Source: Mesobacillus subterraneus (GTDB taxonomy: Bacteria; Bacillota; Bacilli; Bacillales; Cytobacillaceae). From it: a DNA stretch of 64,000 bases. The notes below the pieces were generated by a model. It ran no database searches and was not told the origin of the DNA. It saw nothing but the letters and a program-made list of their open reading frames with translations. Location: positions 62,001 through 126,000 of the forward strand of contig NZ_RSFW01000014.1 in assembly GCF_003937825.1 (NCBI RefSeq), written 5' to 3'. The position numbers were made by a program, and so were the translations under genes. This document shows positions 26,493-34,773 of the stretch, one piece after another (position 1 is the stretch's first letter; every line of letters begins with the position of its first letter).

Positions 26493-28412
26493 ATGGCCCA
26501 GGGAGCAAATGCTTTAGCGAAGCAGAACCATGTACCTGAAATGAGTTTTTTGGAAAAAATGAAGCCGCACGCAGAATTGATCGCTGCCATCATAAGCGGA
26601 ATCTTGATTGCCGCTGGATGGATTCTTGGCAAGGGTGATGCTCAGACAGCCTCCGTGGCTGCTTTTATCCTTGCTTATGTGATTGGCGGGTTTGCAAAAG
26701 CCAAGGAAGGCATCGAAGCAACGATTGAAGAAAAAGAACTCAATGTTGAAATGCTGATGATCTTTGCTGCAATTGGATCAGCGATCATCGGGTACTGGAC
26801 AGAAGGCGCGATTTTGATCTTTATTTTTGCGATGAGTGGAGCGCTTGAAACGTATACCATGAACAAAAGCCTTAAGGAAATCTCGTCATTGATGGAGCTG
26901 CAGCCAGAGGAAGCGCTCAGGATTACTGACGGAGTGGAAGAAAGAGTCCATGTTTCAGAACTGACCATTGGCGATTTGATTTTAGTGAAGCCTGGCGAAC
27001 GAATCCCGTCTGACGGAAAAATCGCCAAAGGACTGACAACAGTGGACCAGGCCGCGATTACCGGCGAATCAATTCCGGTTACAAAGGATTCTGGTGATGA
27101 GGTGTTTGCTGGGACTGTAAACCTGACCGGTTCTCTTACTGTCGAGATTACGAAGCCAAATAATGAAACGCTTTTTCAAAAAATCATCCAGCTTGTGCAG
27201 AACGCGCAGAGTGAAAAGTCTCCTTCACAGCTGTTCATCGAAAAATTCGAGGGCACCTATGTAAAAGTAGTTCTCGCTGTTGTCGTCTTGATGATGTTCG
27301 TGCCCCACTACCTGCTCGGCTGGAGCTGGACAGAGACATTTTACCGCGCGATGATCCTGCTCGTTGTCGCTTCTCCATGTGCGCTCGTTGCTTCGATCAT
27401 GCCGGCTACACTGTCCGCCATTTCCAACGGAGCAAAGCATGGAATTTTGTTCAAGGGCGGCGTCCACCTGGAGAACCTCAGCCACCTGAAAGCTATTGCA
27501 TTGGATAAAACAGGCACGCTGACAAAAGGAAAACCAGAGGTCACCGATGTAATGGTCGCGGAAGGACTGGATCGGGATGAAGTGCTGCTCAAGGCCGCAT
27601 CGATTGAGAGCCACTCCAATCACCCGCTTGCAAACGCAATCGTTAAATACGCGAAGGAAACTCTTGGCAGAGAGCTTGTTCATCCGGAGAGCATCGAGGA
27701 TGTTTCGGGCTGGGGTGTAAAGGCTCATTATGAGAACGAGGACTGGAAGATCGGCAAGGCCGACTTTGTCGGCAGGCACACTGCGGAAGCATTCAATGAC
27801 GGAGCATCTTTAAAGCTTGCGGCGGCAGGAAAAACGATTGTTTTTATCGAACGGAACGGCGATCTCGCCGGTTTGATTGCTTTGAAGGATGTCGTCCGTG
27901 AAGAAACGAAGCAGGCAATCGACCTGTTGAAATCGGAAGGCATCCACACCATCATGCTGACCGGCGACAGCAAGAACACCGCAAAAGCGATTGCTGCCGA
28001 AAGCCATGTGGACGCCTATATCGCCGAATGTCTTCCAGAAACCAAGGTCGATGAATTGAAAAAGCTGAAGGAACAATACGGCCATGTCGCGATGGTCGGC
28101 GATGGAATCAATGACGCCCCTGCCCTGGCCACCGCGAACGTCGGGATCGCCATGGGGGAAGGGTCCGATGTCGCTCTTGAAACAGCAGATGTCGTCCTGA
28201 TGAAAAACGATCTGCCGAAGATAGCCGAAGCGATCAACCTGTCACGCCGGATGAACCGGATCGTCAAACAGAACATCGTCTTTTCGATTCTTGTCATCAT
28301 GGTCCTGATCGCGTCCAACTTCCTGCAGCTGCTCGACCTGCCATACGGGGTCATCGGACACGAAGGAAGCACAATTTTGGTTATCTTGAACAGCTTAAGA
28401 TTATTGAAGTAA
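26493..28412 (+). CDS. pfeT: P1B-type metal ATPase, PfeT/ZosA-like iron efflux pump
   Basis: A 639-residue ATPase starting at ATG 26493 behind AAAGGAGGAG; an in-frame TTG at 26472 precedes the ribosome site. Landmarks: TITGESIPVTK-type actuator loop (AAITGESIPVTKDSGDEVFA), the membrane metal site VASPCALVASIMPATLSAIS, phosphorylation site LDKTGTLTKG, the HP motif in ESHSNHPLANAI, and the hinge MVGDGINDAPALATANVG. The SPC rather than CPC membrane motif, and the lack of N-terminal CXXC domains, place it in the P1B-4 group. B. subtilis PfeT of this group exports ferrous iron under peroxide or iron stress. Confidence 0.85.
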   Translation: MAQGANALAKQNHVPEMSFLEKMKPHAELIAAIISGILIAAGWILGKGDAQTASVAAFILAYVIGGFAKAKEGIEATIEEKELNVEMLMIFAAIGSAIIGYWTEGAILIFIFAMSGALETYTMNKSLKEISSLMELQPEEALRITDGVEERVHVSELTIGDLILVKPGERIPSDGKIAKGLTTVDQAAITGESIPVTKDSGDEVFAGTVNLTGSLTVEITKPNNETLFQKIIQLVQNAQSEKSPSQLFIEKFEGTYVKVVLAVVVLMMFVPHYLLGWSWTETFYRAMILLVVASPCALVASIMPATLSAISNGAKHGILFKGGVHLENLSHLKAIALDKTGTLTKGKPEVTDVMVAEGLDRDEVLLKAASIESHSNHPLANAIVKYAKETLGRELVHPESIEDVSGWGVKAHYENEDWKIGKADFVGRHTAEAFNDGASLKLAAAGKTIVFIERNGDLAGLIALKDVVREETKQAIDLLKSEGIHTIMLTGDSKNTAKAIAAESHVDAYIAECLPETKVDELKKLKEQYGHVAMVGDGINDAPALATANVGIAMGEGSDVALETADVVLMKNDLPKIAEAINLSRRMNRIVKQNIVFSILVIMVLIASNFLQLLDLPYGVIGHEGSTILVILNSLRLLK

Positions 28413-28418
28413 ATTGTG

Positions 28419-28453
28419 AATCCCGCTGGATTAAGTTCAGCGGGATTTTTTTG
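28419..28453 (+). terminator. Intrinsic terminator after pfeT
   Basis: Perfect stem AATCCCGCTG / CAGCGGGATT followed by TTTTTTTG. Confidence 0.92.
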
Positions 28454-28615
28454 TTTTTACCCGGATTTTTTTACAATATTAGGATGAAGAAGAGATTATA
28501 GACGATTTTCGCGCAATTAACTCGTATTACTAATTAATTAATTGGTTTAACCGTGCAATTAGCCCCTTTTATTAAGAGAATAATTTTTCCAGTTTTATTT
28601 TATCCTCGATTCTGT

Positions 28616-28785
28616 GATTCATGACCTTGATGACGAACAGTTTTTCTGTTTCCCCGCCAATTTTTTGTCCTTCATGAACCTTGATGACGGACAGATTGTC
28701 TGTGTCCCACTAATTTTTGTCCTTCATGAGCTTGATGATGACAGTTCTTTTGTTTTTCCCCGATTTTTATCCGTAATGACTTTCC
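28616..28785. repeat. Tandem array with period about 52 bp
   Basis: CATGAnCTTGATGA cores start at 28620, 28673 and 28725, with a decayed fourth near 28774. Each unit holds a small inverted repeat such as GGACAGATTGTCTGTGTCC and a T-rich stretch ending TTTTTTGTCCTT. It fills the gap between the pfeT terminator and the small gene at 28848. Confidence 0.75.
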
Positions 28786-28814
28786 CTGAGAATTATTTCA
28801 AATGTCGGGACACA

Positions 28815-28842
28815 GAAAAAGCGCCCTCCGATTGAGGGCGCC
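28815..28842 (-). terminator. Intrinsic terminator of the 34-residue gene
   Basis: Stem GCGCCCTC / GAGGGCGC with TTTTTC on the reverse strand. Confidence 0.85.
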
Positions 28843-28847
28843 TCGTG

Positions 28848-28952
28848 TTAGTGATAGCCGTTTGATCCGTTTGCAGAGCCGGATGTTTTTTGGCTGTGGT
28901 TGCTCTTGCCTTTTTGTTTGGTGCTGCCGTCTTTTTTCGTCTTTTTAGCCAT
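28848..28952 (-). CDS. Small basic hydrophilic protein, 34 residues
   Basis: ATG 28952, with GGGGGA 8 nt upstream, encodes MAKKTKKDGSTKQKGKSNHS and then QKTSGSANGSNGYH before TAA, followed directly by a terminator. The composition (Lys, Ser, Asn, Gly, no hydrophobic core) resembles minor spore proteins of the Ssp type, but no family is recognised. A ribosome site, stop and terminator in proper order make a real gene likely. Confidence 0.65.
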   Translation of the reverse strand: MAKKTKKDGSTKQKGKSNHSQKTSGSANGSNGYH

Positions 28953-29054
28953 CCTGAAATCCCCCTTAGTCAATCAAAATGAGGAACATGCCTCGCTTAT
29001 ATCTTCCGCAATTTGCGGGGCTGTTATTGAGGTAATTTCAGGATACTTTAATCT

Positions 29055-29870
29055 TCAGCAGCCTTCTTTCTTTTCGCTGAAGTATGCATTGATTTCTCCG
29101 CCGATGATGATGATGTACGCGGACAAGTAGAGCCAGATCATCAGGACGATGATCGCACCAATGCTGCCGTATGTAGCGGTATAGTTGGCGAAATTGCTGA
29201 CATAGTAGGAAAATCCGAGTGACACGAGCACCCATCCGCCCGTAGCAAAAATCGAACCCGGAACGCCGCTGATACAGCTCAGTCTCTTATTCGGTGCAAT
29301 CCAATACAGACCAAGGAACACAATAAAAAGAATCAGGATACTGATCAGCCAGCGGAGCGTATTCCAGACGGTGATGAATTCTTCCTTCAGCCCGAAATTG
29401 GCAAACAGCCAGCCCCCGATCTCTTTCCCGAATACCGGAAGGAGCAGCGCAACCAGAAATACAAAGATCATCGCGAATGTAAGCAAGATCGCCATCAAGC
29501 GGCTGACGATGAATGACCTCGTCTCTTCCACCCGGTATGCTCTGTTAAAAGCCCTGACAATCGCGTTGATTCCGTTAGATGCTGTCCATATCGCCGCAAT
29601 CAAACCGAATGATAACAGTTTACCGTCTTTTCTCATGATATCTGCCAGACTGTTTTTGATGAGCTCCATCGAATCGCCGGGAGCGTAATCATCGAAAAAC
29701 GCAAGGATATCCAATTCGGAAATGGGCAGATATGGGACCAGTGTGACCACGAAAATCAACAGCGGGAACAAGGAAAGCAAAAGGAAGTATGCAAGCTGGG
29801 CAGCAAGTGCCGGAACATCGTCTTCCTGTATCCTGTGCCACATTTGCCTGAAAAATGATAAATCAACCAT
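29055..29870 (-). CDS. yihY: YihY/BrkB family membrane protein (YfkH-like)
   Basis: A 271-residue membrane protein with about six helices. The opening FRQMWHRIQEDDVPALAAQL then AYFLLLSLFPLLIFVVTLVP, and the later GGWVLVSLGFSYYVSNFANY followed by TATYGSIGAIIVLMIWLYLS, are the classic BrkB/YihY pattern. Despite old names (ribonuclease BN, virulence factor), the function is unknown. B. subtilis YfkH is the counterpart in the same yfk neighbourhood. AGGTGAATCA precedes the ATG. Confidence 0.88.
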   Translation of the reverse strand: MVDLSFFRQMWHRIQEDDVPALAAQLAYFLLLSLFPLLIFVVTLVPYLPISELDILAFFDDYAPGDSMELIKNSLADIMRKDGKLLSFGLIAAIWTASNGINAIVRAFNRAYRVEETRSFIVSRLMAILLTFAMIFVFLVALLLPVFGKEIGGWLFANFGLKEEFITVWNTLRWLISILILFIVFLGLYWIAPNKRLSCISGVPGSIFATGGWVLVSLGFSYYVSNFANYTATYGSIGAIIVLMIWLYLSAYIIIIGGEINAYFSEKKEGC

Positions 29871-29968
29871 TGATTCACCTCGTTTTTGCTTCCCTTGCTG
29901 TAAAGGGGAACGTCATACTGCATCCTTCCACATAGAAGTGTTTTGCTGTTTCTTGTTCCTATAAAAGA

Positions 29969-30112
29969 GTTTGTCATACGTTATTCTCGCACGAGAAAAT
30001 CGCTTGTCATACTTTAATCTTAATGTCTTGTCATTCTTTATTCTTATACGTTATATGGGTTGCCATATCTCATCCTTACACGTTAAATTGCTTGTCATTC
30101 CTTATTCTTGTT
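29969..30112. repeat. Degenerate TTGTCAT array, period about 32 bp
   Basis: TTGTCAT or TTGCCAT cores start at 29971, 30004, 30028, 30060 and 30092, each followed by an ACTTTATTCTTA-like segment and often by ACGTTA. The last copy includes the stop codon of the YtxH gene at 30102. Confidence 0.65.
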
Positions 30113-30464
30113 CATCTATATGCTTGGGTGTCTGGCCTGATGCGGCGATTTTCCGGAGCGTTTCTTTTGTGCCCTGGACCAGTTCGGTCACCTGTGGCGG
30201 AACATCCCTGATTTCTTCAACCTTCTCGGTGATGAAAGCAACGTCCTCTGTTACTTGTTCCACTGTTGTGCGGACTTTATTCGCAGCTTCTTTAATATCC
30301 TCGATCATTTCGTTTGGATTTTTTATCGCGTAGGCGACACCGCTGGATACTTTGCTGAAATCCTCTTTCACAGCCTGACGCGTTGGTTTGTCCAAAAGGC
30401 TCACTGCTCCTCCTGCCAATGCACCCAAAAACATGCCCATCCAGAACTTTTTAGAACTTCCCAT
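30102..30464 (-). CDS. YtxH domain protein
   Basis: A 120-residue protein from ATG 30464 behind TAGGAGGAG; the open frame extends further without a ribosome site. The hydrophobic FWMGMFLGALAGGAVSLLDK near the N-terminus is the YtxH membrane segment, followed by a long charged helix (VKEDFSKVSSGVAYAIKNP, IEDIKEAANKVRTTVEQVTE). Members are general stress proteins in B. subtilis, function unknown. Its 3' end is embedded in the TTGTCAT array. Confidence 0.8.
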   Translation of the reverse strand: MGSSKKFWMGMFLGALAGGAVSLLDKPTRQAVKEDFSKVSSGVAYAIKNPNEMIEDIKEAANKVRTTVEQVTEDVAFITEKVEEIRDVPPQVTELVQGTKETLRKIAASGQTPKHIDEQE

Positions 30465-30751
30465 GTTAACTCCTCCTAGATTGATCGTTCTTCTCTCGCA
30501 GGCTTCCTCTCTTGCCTGCTTCCTACCTAACATTTTCCACGATTGCCATCACTTCATGCAAGTGTTGAGAATTTTTTTATTTGCTTAAGTATCATTTTTC
30601 TCCTTTTAAAAGCTTGATGGCGACAACGTCCACAGCTTTTCCAATAATAATTTCTAACAATTACCTAGTGGTTATCGCTTGACTACCACCAATTATCAGA
30701 ATATTCTTGTTGAAGAACATTTTTCGAAAATAGTTTTTTAGGAGGAGCAAC

Positions 30752-32101
30752 ATGACGTTTGAAGATTGGATTGGAAAAATCAGCGGCTGGGTCTGGGGAC
30801 CTCCTTTGCTTGTCCTGCTTGTCGGGACAGGGATTTATTTGACTGTCAGGATTGGATTCCTGCAGATGAGGCTCCTGCCTTATTCACTTAAGCTCGCTTT
30901 TACAAAAAGACAGGATAAAAAATCCGAAGGGGACATTTCGCATTTCCAAGCCTTGATGACCGCACTGGCAGCCACCGTGGGAACCGGTAATATTGCCGGG
31001 GTCGCGACCGCGATTTTCACAGGCGGACCTGGTGCCGTGTTCTGGATGTGGATCACTGCCTTCTTTGGAATGGCAACTAAATATGCTGAAGCCGTTTTGG
31101 CGGTAAAATATCGGGTTGAAAACGAAAACGGCGAAATGTCCGGGGGGCCAATGTACTATCTTGAACGCGGCCTTGGCCAGAAATGGCTTGGTGTCCTGTT
31201 CGCCTTTTTTGGGGCGATTGCTGCGTTTGGAATCGGCAATCTCGTTCAATCGAACTCTGTAGCCGGAGTGGTACAATCGACTTTCTCGGTACCTGCATGG
31301 GTGACGGGACTTGCATTGACCATTTTCACTGCTCTTGCACTCCTTGGCGGCATCAAGAGCATCGGAAAAGTAACCGCCTTGTTCGTACCAGTCATGGCCG
31401 CATTTTATCTGCTGGCCGGCCTGGCTGTCATGATCATGAACTTTGACCTCGTTCCGGCAGCAGTCGCGCTTATTTTTACCGATGCCTTCACTGGTGAAGC
31501 AGTGGCCGGCGGTGCGCTTGGTACTGTCATCCGTATGGGTGTCGCGCGCGGTGTGTTCTCGAATGAAGCAGGTCTTGGTTCTGCACCGATTGCCGCGGCA
31601 GCTGCGAAGACAGATCTGCCTGGGCGCCAGGCTCTGGTATCGATGACACAGGTATTCATCGATACAATCGTCATCTGCTCGATTACGGGGATTACAATCG
31701 TGATGGGCGGATTGTATACAGGAGATGCAACAGCGGCAGACCTGACGTCGGCTACCTTCGCGAAGTTCCTGGGGCAATCTGGAGCCGTCATCGTCTCTGT
31801 AGGATTATTGTTCTTCGCCTCCTCGACAATCATTGGCTGGTCATACTACGGAGAGAAATGTTTCACGTATCTATTCAGAAATAATATCGTAATTTATTAC
31901 CGTATTGCTTACGTGGCGGCTGTATTCATGGGTGCGATTACCCAGCTGGACATTGTCTGGGGCGTAGCCGATATCATGAACGGCCTGATGGCCTTCCCGA
32001 ACCTGATTGGACTGCTTGGCTTGTCAGGTGTGGTCGTAGTCGAAACAAGGAATATCCTCAAGGCGATCAAGGAAGAGAAAAACCAATCCTTGAGTGCCTG
32101 A
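30752..32101 (+). CDS. Sodium:alanine/glycine symporter (AGCS family, AlsT-like)
   Basis: A 449-residue symporter with about eleven helices. Signature regions: LMTALAATVGTGNIAGVATA, the AGCS hallmark, then GGPGAVFWMWITAFFGMATK, MSGGPMYYLERGL, and GVARGVFSNEAGLGSAPIAA. These proteins import alanine, glycine or glutamine with Na+. The ATG follows TTAGGAGGAGCAAC. An inverted repeat GTGGT ... ACCAC around 30668-30692 upstream could be regulatory, but no known operator matches. Confidence 0.92.
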   Translation: MTFEDWIGKISGWVWGPPLLVLLVGTGIYLTVRIGFLQMRLLPYSLKLAFTKRQDKKSEGDISHFQALMTALAATVGTGNIAGVATAIFTGGPGAVFWMWITAFFGMATKYAEAVLAVKYRVENENGEMSGGPMYYLERGLGQKWLGVLFAFFGAIAAFGIGNLVQSNSVAGVVQSTFSVPAWVTGLALTIFTALALLGGIKSIGKVTALFVPVMAAFYLLAGLAVMIMNFDLVPAAVALIFTDAFTGEAVAGGALGTVIRMGVARGVFSNEAGLGSAPIAAAAAKTDLPGRQALVSMTQVFIDTIVICSITGITIVMGGLYTGDATAADLTSATFAKFLGQSGAVIVSVGLLFFASSTIIGWSYYGEKCFTYLFRNNIVIYYRIAYVAAVFMGAITQLDIVWGVADIMNGLMAFPNLIGLLGLSGVVVVETRNILKAIKEEKNQSLSA

Positions 32102-32105
32102 CCAG

Positions 32106-32132
32106 AATCCGGCGTCATCCAGGCGCCGGATT
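32106..32132 (+). terminator. Terminator after the AGCS symporter
   Basis: Perfect stem AATCCGGCG / CGCCGGATT; the T-run (ACTTTTTTT) is about 10 nt further on. Confidence 0.7.
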
Positions 32133-32196
32133 TCTGATTGACTTTTTTTAGCGAACGTGGAAAGATGTTGGTACAACCATTGAAAGGATGAACGGA

Positions 32197-32421
32197 GTGG
32201 ACTTAACTAAAAATTCACCTGAAAACGTTGATTTCATGATTGAAAAAATCAAGGAAAAATTGAATGTCATGAACTTTGGCGCAATCAAATCTTCTCATTT
32301 TGACGGCGAGATGTATGAAGAACTGAAGGAAATCTACGAGATGATCATGAGAAAAAGCAACTTCAGCCCGAATGAGATGCAGGCAATTGCTGAAGAGCTT
32401 GGCAATTTAAGAAAGCAGTAA
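32197..32421 (+). CDS. yfkK: DUF1128 family protein YfkK
   Basis: A 74-residue helical protein with SPENVDFMIEKIKEKLNVMN, FGAIKSSHFDGEMYEELKEI and NEMQAIAEELGNLRKQ, matching B. subtilis YfkK. GTG 32197 is preferred because AAAGGATG sits 7-8 nt before it; an in-frame ATG at 32188 directly abuts that ribosome site and is the alternative. Function unknown. Confidence 0.85.
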   Translation: MDLTKNSPENVDFMIEKIKEKLNVMNFGAIKSSHFDGEMYEELKEIYEMIMRKSNFSPNEMQAIAEELGNLRKQ

Positions 32422-32428
32422 TGGAAGG

Positions 32429-32457
32429 CAGGCCCCGGTGAAGGTGCCTGTTTTTTG
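32429..32457 (+). terminator. Terminator after yfkK
   Basis: Stem CAGGCnCC / GGTGCCTG (one mismatch) followed by TTTTTTG. Confidence 0.8.
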
Positions 32458-32546
32458 TTTTTGAGAAAAATGTCAAAACTTTTTAGTTTCCACTATACAC
32501 ATATTGTTATACGATAGTGTTACTACTTGTGAGGGAGTGAGGAACT

Positions 32547-32858
32547 GTGAAAAAGCTGTTGTTACCACTTTTCCTGTTCAGCCTGGTATTAATCAGCCAC
32601 GGGTCACTTCCTGCCGAAAAAGCAAAGCCAGTCGACGACCAGGCGAAAGTCATCATCTCCATGGAGCACATACACGAAGAATTGCCCGGCTCCCAGCATG
32701 ATGATAAGAAGTCCCCTTTCGCCCTGACTCCTGTAGCCTTGCTTGTATTAACCGGCGTCCTTCTCAAAAAACAATACCAATACAACAGGACAGCCTTTAA
32801 ACCTCCATTTCTTACGCCAGTCTTTTTCCAGTCTAATTATGTGATCAAACCTCTTTGA
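32547..32858 (+). CDS. Hypothetical membrane or exported protein
   Basis: A 103-residue protein with a GTG start behind GGGAGTGAGGAA. A signal-like N-terminus (KKLLLPLFLFSLVLISHGSL) is followed by a His/Asp-containing hydrophilic part (MEHIHEELPGSQHDDKKSPF) and a second hydrophobic helix (LTPVALLVLTGVLL). No family is recognised. The histidines could bind a metal (speculation). The 38-residue membrane protein gene at 32891 follows 32 nt later and may be co-transcribed. Confidence 0.6.
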   Translation: MKKLLLPLFLFSLVLISHGSLPAEKAKPVDDQAKVIISMEHIHEELPGSQHDDKKSPFALTPVALLVLTGVLLKKQYQYNRTAFKPPFLTPVFFQSNYVIKPL

Positions 32859-32890
32859 TTTAACGAACTAAAAATCAAGGAGGAATGAAT

Positions 32891-33007
32891 ATGTGGTTTC
32901 GTTTTTTGATGATTGGATTCTTTTCCCTGACTGCAGTGAGCTTCATTTTTTATCAGGGTGTCGAATTTTATCAAGCGTTCATCGATTTTTTCAAACAAGA
33001 TAAATAA
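32891..33007 (+). CDS. Small single-span membrane protein, 38 residues
   Basis: ATG 32891 behind a strong AAGGAGGAATGAAT gives MWFRFLMIGFFSLTAVSFIF then YQGVEFYQAFIDFFKQDK. One N-terminal transmembrane helix and an amphipathic aromatic tail are visible. No family recognised. It lies immediately downstream of the hypothetical exported protein and likely shares its transcript. Confidence 0.65.
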   Translation: MWFRFLMIGFFSLTAVSFIFYQGVEFYQAFIDFFKQDK

Positions 33008-33303
33008 ACATAATAAAACGGTCCTCTTAAATGATAAAAAGGGTCGGATTTCGAGTACAAAACAGTAAATAACAAGTCAATTAGCAGTTCATTCTTAACA
33101 GAATTGAACTGCTTCTTTATTGGTATTATGGATTTCCAAACAAATTTCCAATGCATCTGTACCTCTGAAATGGGAGAATGAGTTAGATTCCCCATTCTGC
33201 ACTGCTTGGATGCCAAAAGGCAGATAGTGGAAGAAGGAATAAGTATTAATGTAAGAGAATTGATTATCAGTGGAACTTTTTATTAAATAAAAGTTGGTGA
33301 ATT
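33008..33303. other. AT-rich spacer, no gene seen
   Basis: No ORF with a credible ribosome site or clear hairpin was found. Base composition drops here and stays low through the following methyltransferase gene. Confidence 0.5.
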
Positions 33304-33933
33304 ATGGAGTTGATTGATAGGCTTAAGGAATTTATTGATAGCCAGTACAGAACACCAAAAGGACTGATTGGAACTTATATCGGTGAAAAGATGGTACGAC
33401 AACATAAGCCCGAAACATTATGGACTATTGAATTATTAAATATTCAACAAAATGAAAGTGTTTTAGAACTTGGATGTGGTTCTGGTTATGCAATAAAACT
33501 TATCCTGGAGCAAAATATGGCAACCAAAGCAGTAGGATTGGACCTCTCTCCAACTATGATTCGATCTGCTATGATCAGAAATAAAAAGGCTGTAAATGAA
33601 GAAAAGGCAGATTTGGTACAAGCAAACGTAAAGAGTTTGCCTTTCGAAGATGAACAATTCAACAAAGTATTTAGCATACATACAATATACTTTTGGGATG
33701 ATTTATCTTTAACTCTATCGGAAATATTTAGGGTTTTAAAGCCTGGAGGGAGCTTCATACTGACCCTATGTGATGGCAAAAACGATGTGATATGGGATGG
33801 AATAAGAAAAATGATAGATGAGCAATTAATTCCTCTTATGAAGAACAAGGGCTTTTATGACGTGGAAGTTGTAAAAGGTCCAAATTCAAGACAATTTCAT
33901 ACTGTTGCAGTTTTGGGTAAAAAGAAACTTTAA
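33304..33933 (+). CDS. Class I SAM-dependent methyltransferase
   Basis: A 209-residue methyltransferase with motif I VLELGCGSGYAIKLILEQ, the acidic residue in VGLDLSPTMI, motif II region LPFEDEQFNKVFSIHTIYFW and post-II LKPGGSFILTL. The substrate cannot be told. The gene is visibly more AT-rich than its neighbours (many AAA, ATT and TTA codons), as is the spacer before it. This suggests recent acquisition, but no mobile element is adjacent. The ribosome site AAGTTGGTG is weak. Confidence 0.82.
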   Translation: MELIDRLKEFIDSQYRTPKGLIGTYIGEKMVRQHKPETLWTIELLNIQQNESVLELGCGSGYAIKLILEQNMATKAVGLDLSPTMIRSAMIRNKKAVNEEKADLVQANVKSLPFEDEQFNKVFSIHTIYFWDDLSLTLSEIFRVLKPGGSFILTLCDGKNDVIWDGIRKMIDEQLIPLMKNKGFYDVEVVKGPNSRQFHTVAVLGKKKL

Positions 33934-33991
33934 CTATTTTGCACCTTATTCCACTATTGGTACTTTCACTTAACAAGATAATGTATAGAAA

Positions 33992-34024
33992 AAATGCTCA
34001 GAGCTATTTTGCCTGAGCATTTTC
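33992..34024. terminator. Terminator between the methyltransferase and torD-like genes
   Basis: Stem AAATGCTCAG / CTGAGCATTT, with T-rich tails on both strands. Confidence 0.8.
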
Positions 34025-34139
34025 TGCTGATTATTCTGTTATTCTGGAGCAAACGCAGGTGAAAATGACAGTATCTAATTTGCATTTTTGCATTCAAAAC
34101 CGAACCAGTTAATAAAGTGAAGACCGTTTTTTCAGTATG

Positions 34140-34739
34140 TCAGGCCGCTTCCATCCACTCTTCGTTCATTACCTCTGCGTAAAAGCGGAGGAATTCCCTG
34201 AAGAACTGATGCTTGATTTTTGCATCCGCATACTCAAGCATCGGCTTGAGGACTGGCTTGATGTATTTGTTCAGCATCTCTGCTTCAATGTCTTCGAGCT
34301 GCTTCAGATGGTCACTGTCACCTTTTTGCTCGGCCTCAATTTCCCCCTGTAAAATTGAGCTCAGGAATGCGATCATGCTGCCGAAGTGGTCTGGCAATCT
34401 GTCCTGCTCGAGCGGGAAATAGAAGGCTGTTTTTTCATACAGGCCGATCAGGCATAATAAATCGTGCCTGCGTGCTTCCTCATCTTCATTATTTGTTACG
34501 TAGGATGAGAAATAAGGGGAAACAAAGTGGTCTCCCGGTATGAAAAAGTGATTGTCATACCAAAGCTGCACTTCATCCCGTTCATACGATGAATGAAAGG
34601 CAAGCTCCTCCCGCAAACCTGCAGGGACATTGTTCATGAATTCCTCGTATGTGCCCCAGTCCCCAAGCCAGATGCTTGTCATGATATTCGCAATCGCGAG
34701 CTTTCCATATCGTTCTTCCATCATTGTCTCCACCTTCAT
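34140..34739 (-). CDS. TorD/DmsD-type molybdoenzyme chaperone
   Basis: A 199-residue all-helical protein, last gene of the molybdenum oxidoreductase operon and 34 nt after the catalytic subunit. The central VQLWYDNHFFIPGDHFVSPY matches the TorD family pattern (W/YxxxFxxPG...VxPYxS). These cytoplasmic chaperones bind the twin-arginine leader and apo-enzyme until the molybdopterin cofactor is inserted. The neighbouring catalytic subunit with a Tat leader is the obvious client. Confidence 0.87.
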   Translation of the reverse strand: MKVETMMEERYGKLAIANIMTSIWLGDWGTYEEFMNNVPAGLREELAFHSSYERDEVQLWYDNHFFIPGDHFVSPYFSSYVTNNEDEEARRHDLLCLIGLYEKTAFYFPLEQDRLPDHFGSMIAFLSSILQGEIEAEQKGDSDHLKQLEDIEAEMLNKYIKPVLKPMLEYADAKIKHQFFREFLRFYAEVMNEEWMEAA

Positions 34740-34773
34740 TTTTTAAGAAATTTCGGAGTTACCCCCGATGTTG

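Noticed and set aside
26493-28412. Cadmium/zinc CadA or copper CopA assignment
   Set aside because: The membrane motif is SPC, not CPC, and N-terminal CXXC metal domains are absent.
30884-31777. 297-residue reverse ORF
   Set aside because: Antisense to the AGCS symporter, no ribosome site, composition typical of a shadow frame.
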